From the NCBI GenBank assembly GCA_002733945.2, contig NVXO02000010.1, positions 84,240 to 89,708 on the forward strand: a DNA stretch of 5,469 nt, written 5' to 3'. A program made the translations under genes and the position numbers. Positions 5,123 through 5,469 of the stretch are shown piece after piece. The notes beneath the pieces are model-generated. The model had not been told where the DNA came from and ran no database searches. It saw only the letters and a list, made by a program, of their open reading frames with translations. Each line of letters begins with the position of its first letter. Positions within the stretch are counted from its first letter, which is position 1. Origin of the DNA: Sulfurimonas sp. (GTDB taxonomy: Bacteria > Campylobacterota > Campylobacteria > Campylobacterales > Sulfurimonadaceae).

Positions 5123-5191
5123 AGAGATAAAAAAACAGAGTAGCCAATAAATACCTACCGGTAATTTATCGGCTATCTTCAGCCGTTAGCA
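5123..5191 (+). other. attC-like recombination site 2, compact
   Basis: The left box AGAGATAA (5123-5130) is followed by AAAAAAC; it looks like an R'' box whose terminal C of AAC has become A. The right end CAGCCGTTAGCA has core GTT at 5185-5187. Between them is a stem, TAGCCAATAAATACC (5141-5155) with GGTAATTTATCGGCTA (5160-5175), having one A.C mismatch and one extra A, around a TACC loop. An extra G at 5140 next to a GA/TC extension makes another bulge. Bulged (extrahelical) bases and an unpaired spacer are hallmarks of folded attC sites. Its 3' end CTTCAGCCGTTA matches CTTCGCCGTTA of site 1. Length is normal for attC. A transcription terminator is less likely because no T-run follows. Confidence 0.6.
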
Positions 5192-5227
5192 TCTAAAGCA
5201 ACATTACAAGGAAAACAATGTTTGAGA

Positions 5228-5323
5228 GTGAATTTTGCTATCACAAATGTTTACTATGATGGACATTTACAAGTTAATATAGCATTAATTTCAAAAGTGA
5301 TTAAAAGTGGAGATTCATTTTAA
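5228..5323 (+). pseudogene. Doubtful 31-codon ORF or gene remnant in the third unit
   Basis: From GTG 5228 the frame reads VNFAITNVYYDGHLQVNIAL and then ISKVIKSGDSF to TAA at 5321-5323; the text looks protein-like but is very short. The only good ribosome site, AAGGA (5208-5212), serves ATG 5218 in a different frame, giving MFESEFCYHKCLL and a stop. This would fit a frameshifted remnant, but no family is recognised. The rest of 5192-5339 shows nothing else. Confidence 0.2.
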
Positions 5324-5339
5324 TAAGACTTTAAAGGTT

Positions 5340-5469
5340 TTAAATAGAGATTCTCAAATCACTCTCAACAAGATTTATTAAGTCCTCTCTAATGTTTAAC
5401 TTTAATGCCCCTGTTTTAAAGCCTTGTAGCACTTCAACTGTTTTATCAATAATCTCTACAGCTAACTTC
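5340..5469 (-). CDS. C-terminal end of an unrecognised protein (5' end outside window)
   Basis: The minus strand is open from the window edge to TAA at 5340-5342, giving 42 residues: KLAVEIIDKTVEVLQGFKTG, then ALKLNIREDLINLVESDLRI and SI. Composition and heptad-like spacing of hydrophobics suggest two amphipathic helices, and codon usage resembles the neighbours, so it looks like a real gene rather than chance. I do not recognise a family. If the third unit (from 5186) is a cassette, this gene would be in the less common reverse orientation; alternatively it marks the return to chromosomal genes at the right end of the array. It converges with the doubtful ORF ending at 5323. No terminator is visible after its stop. 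Confidence 0.55.
   Translation of the reverse strand, partial: KLAVEIIDKTVEVLQGFKTGALKLNIREDLINLVESDLRISI

Larger units (their letters stand above)
4596..5185 (+). mobile_element. Putative integron gene cassette 2 (DUF4160/DUF2442 pair)
   Basis: The unit runs from TTATCTCT (4596-4603) to the G of GCCG^TTAGC (5185), 590 bp. Its first eight bases are an exact reverse complement of AGAGATAA (5123-5130), which follows directly after the last stop codon. This repeats the start/R'' complementarity of cassette 1 with a different sequence, which is hard to explain by one shared motif. It carries a short leader with its own TATAAT, two overlapping small genes of toxin-antitoxin type, and then a compact attC-like hairpin. 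Toxin-antitoxin cassettes with their own promoters are known to be common in large chromosomal integrons. Confidence 0.55.

Noticed and set aside
5141..5175. Intrinsic terminator after the DUF2442 gene
   Set aside because: The stem is AT-rich and is followed by TCTTCAGCC rather than a T-run; the attC reading explains the bulges and shared 3' end better.
5461..5466. GCTAAC as the R'' box of the third cassette, complementary to GTTAGC at 5185
   Set aside because: Only six bases match, the preceding bases do not extend the complementarity to GATGCTAAC, and it lies inside the minus-strand coding frame. No attC structure can be seen before the window ends.
1..5469. tRNA, rRNA, CRISPR array, insertion-sequence transposase or phage genes
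   Set aside because: I saw no regularly spaced repeats, tRNA-like cloverleaf, rRNA segments or transposase/integrase motifs on either strand.

Overview
The window looks like an AT-rich chromosome segment, probably from Campylobacterota of the Sulfurimonas/Sulfuricurvum type. That placement rests on general protein character, base composition and A-rich Shine-Dalgarno sites, not on a database match, and is moderately confident only.

Left part (1-3426), ordinary chromosome. The end of adenylate kinase (adk) is followed five bases later by a class I, CCoAOMT-like O-methyltransferase on the + strand. Two minus-strand genes converge on them. One is a BASS/ACR3-fold membrane transporter whose stop codon interlocks with that of the methyltransferase inside one CTAG. 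The other is a full-length ThiI (tRNA 4-thiouridine synthase) with a C-terminal rhodanese domain. ThiI has a clear promoter (TTCACA-18-TATAAT). The transporter has a 10-bp perfect palindrome over its own candidate -10.

Boundary (3427-3656). Past the thiI promoter lies an AT-rich gene-free stretch. It holds a nested palindromic element (two copies of CAGACA-WWW-TGTCC around a small hairpin), several CTAT...ATAG palindromes and a rightward TATAAT box.

Right part (3657-5191), the main finding: what looks like a small integron gene-cassette array with no integrase in view. Cassette 1 (about 3658-4595) carries one predicted lipoprotein. Cassette 2 (about 4596-5185) carries an overlapping DUF4160/DUF2442 pair of toxin-antitoxin type. 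Each cassette starts with TTA... just after a G and ends in a structured attC-like site. The R'' box of each site is a perfect reverse complement of that cassette's own first bases (9 nt for cassette 1, 8 nt for cassette 2), as expected of circularising cassettes. The two sites share the 3' end CTTC(A)GCCGTTA. The first site is unusually long (about 187 nt) and branched; the second is compact (about 69 nt).

Right edge (5192-5469). A third unit starts at TTAGCATC. It holds a doubtful 31-codon ORF and the C-terminal 42 codons of an unrecognised minus-strand gene that runs off the window.
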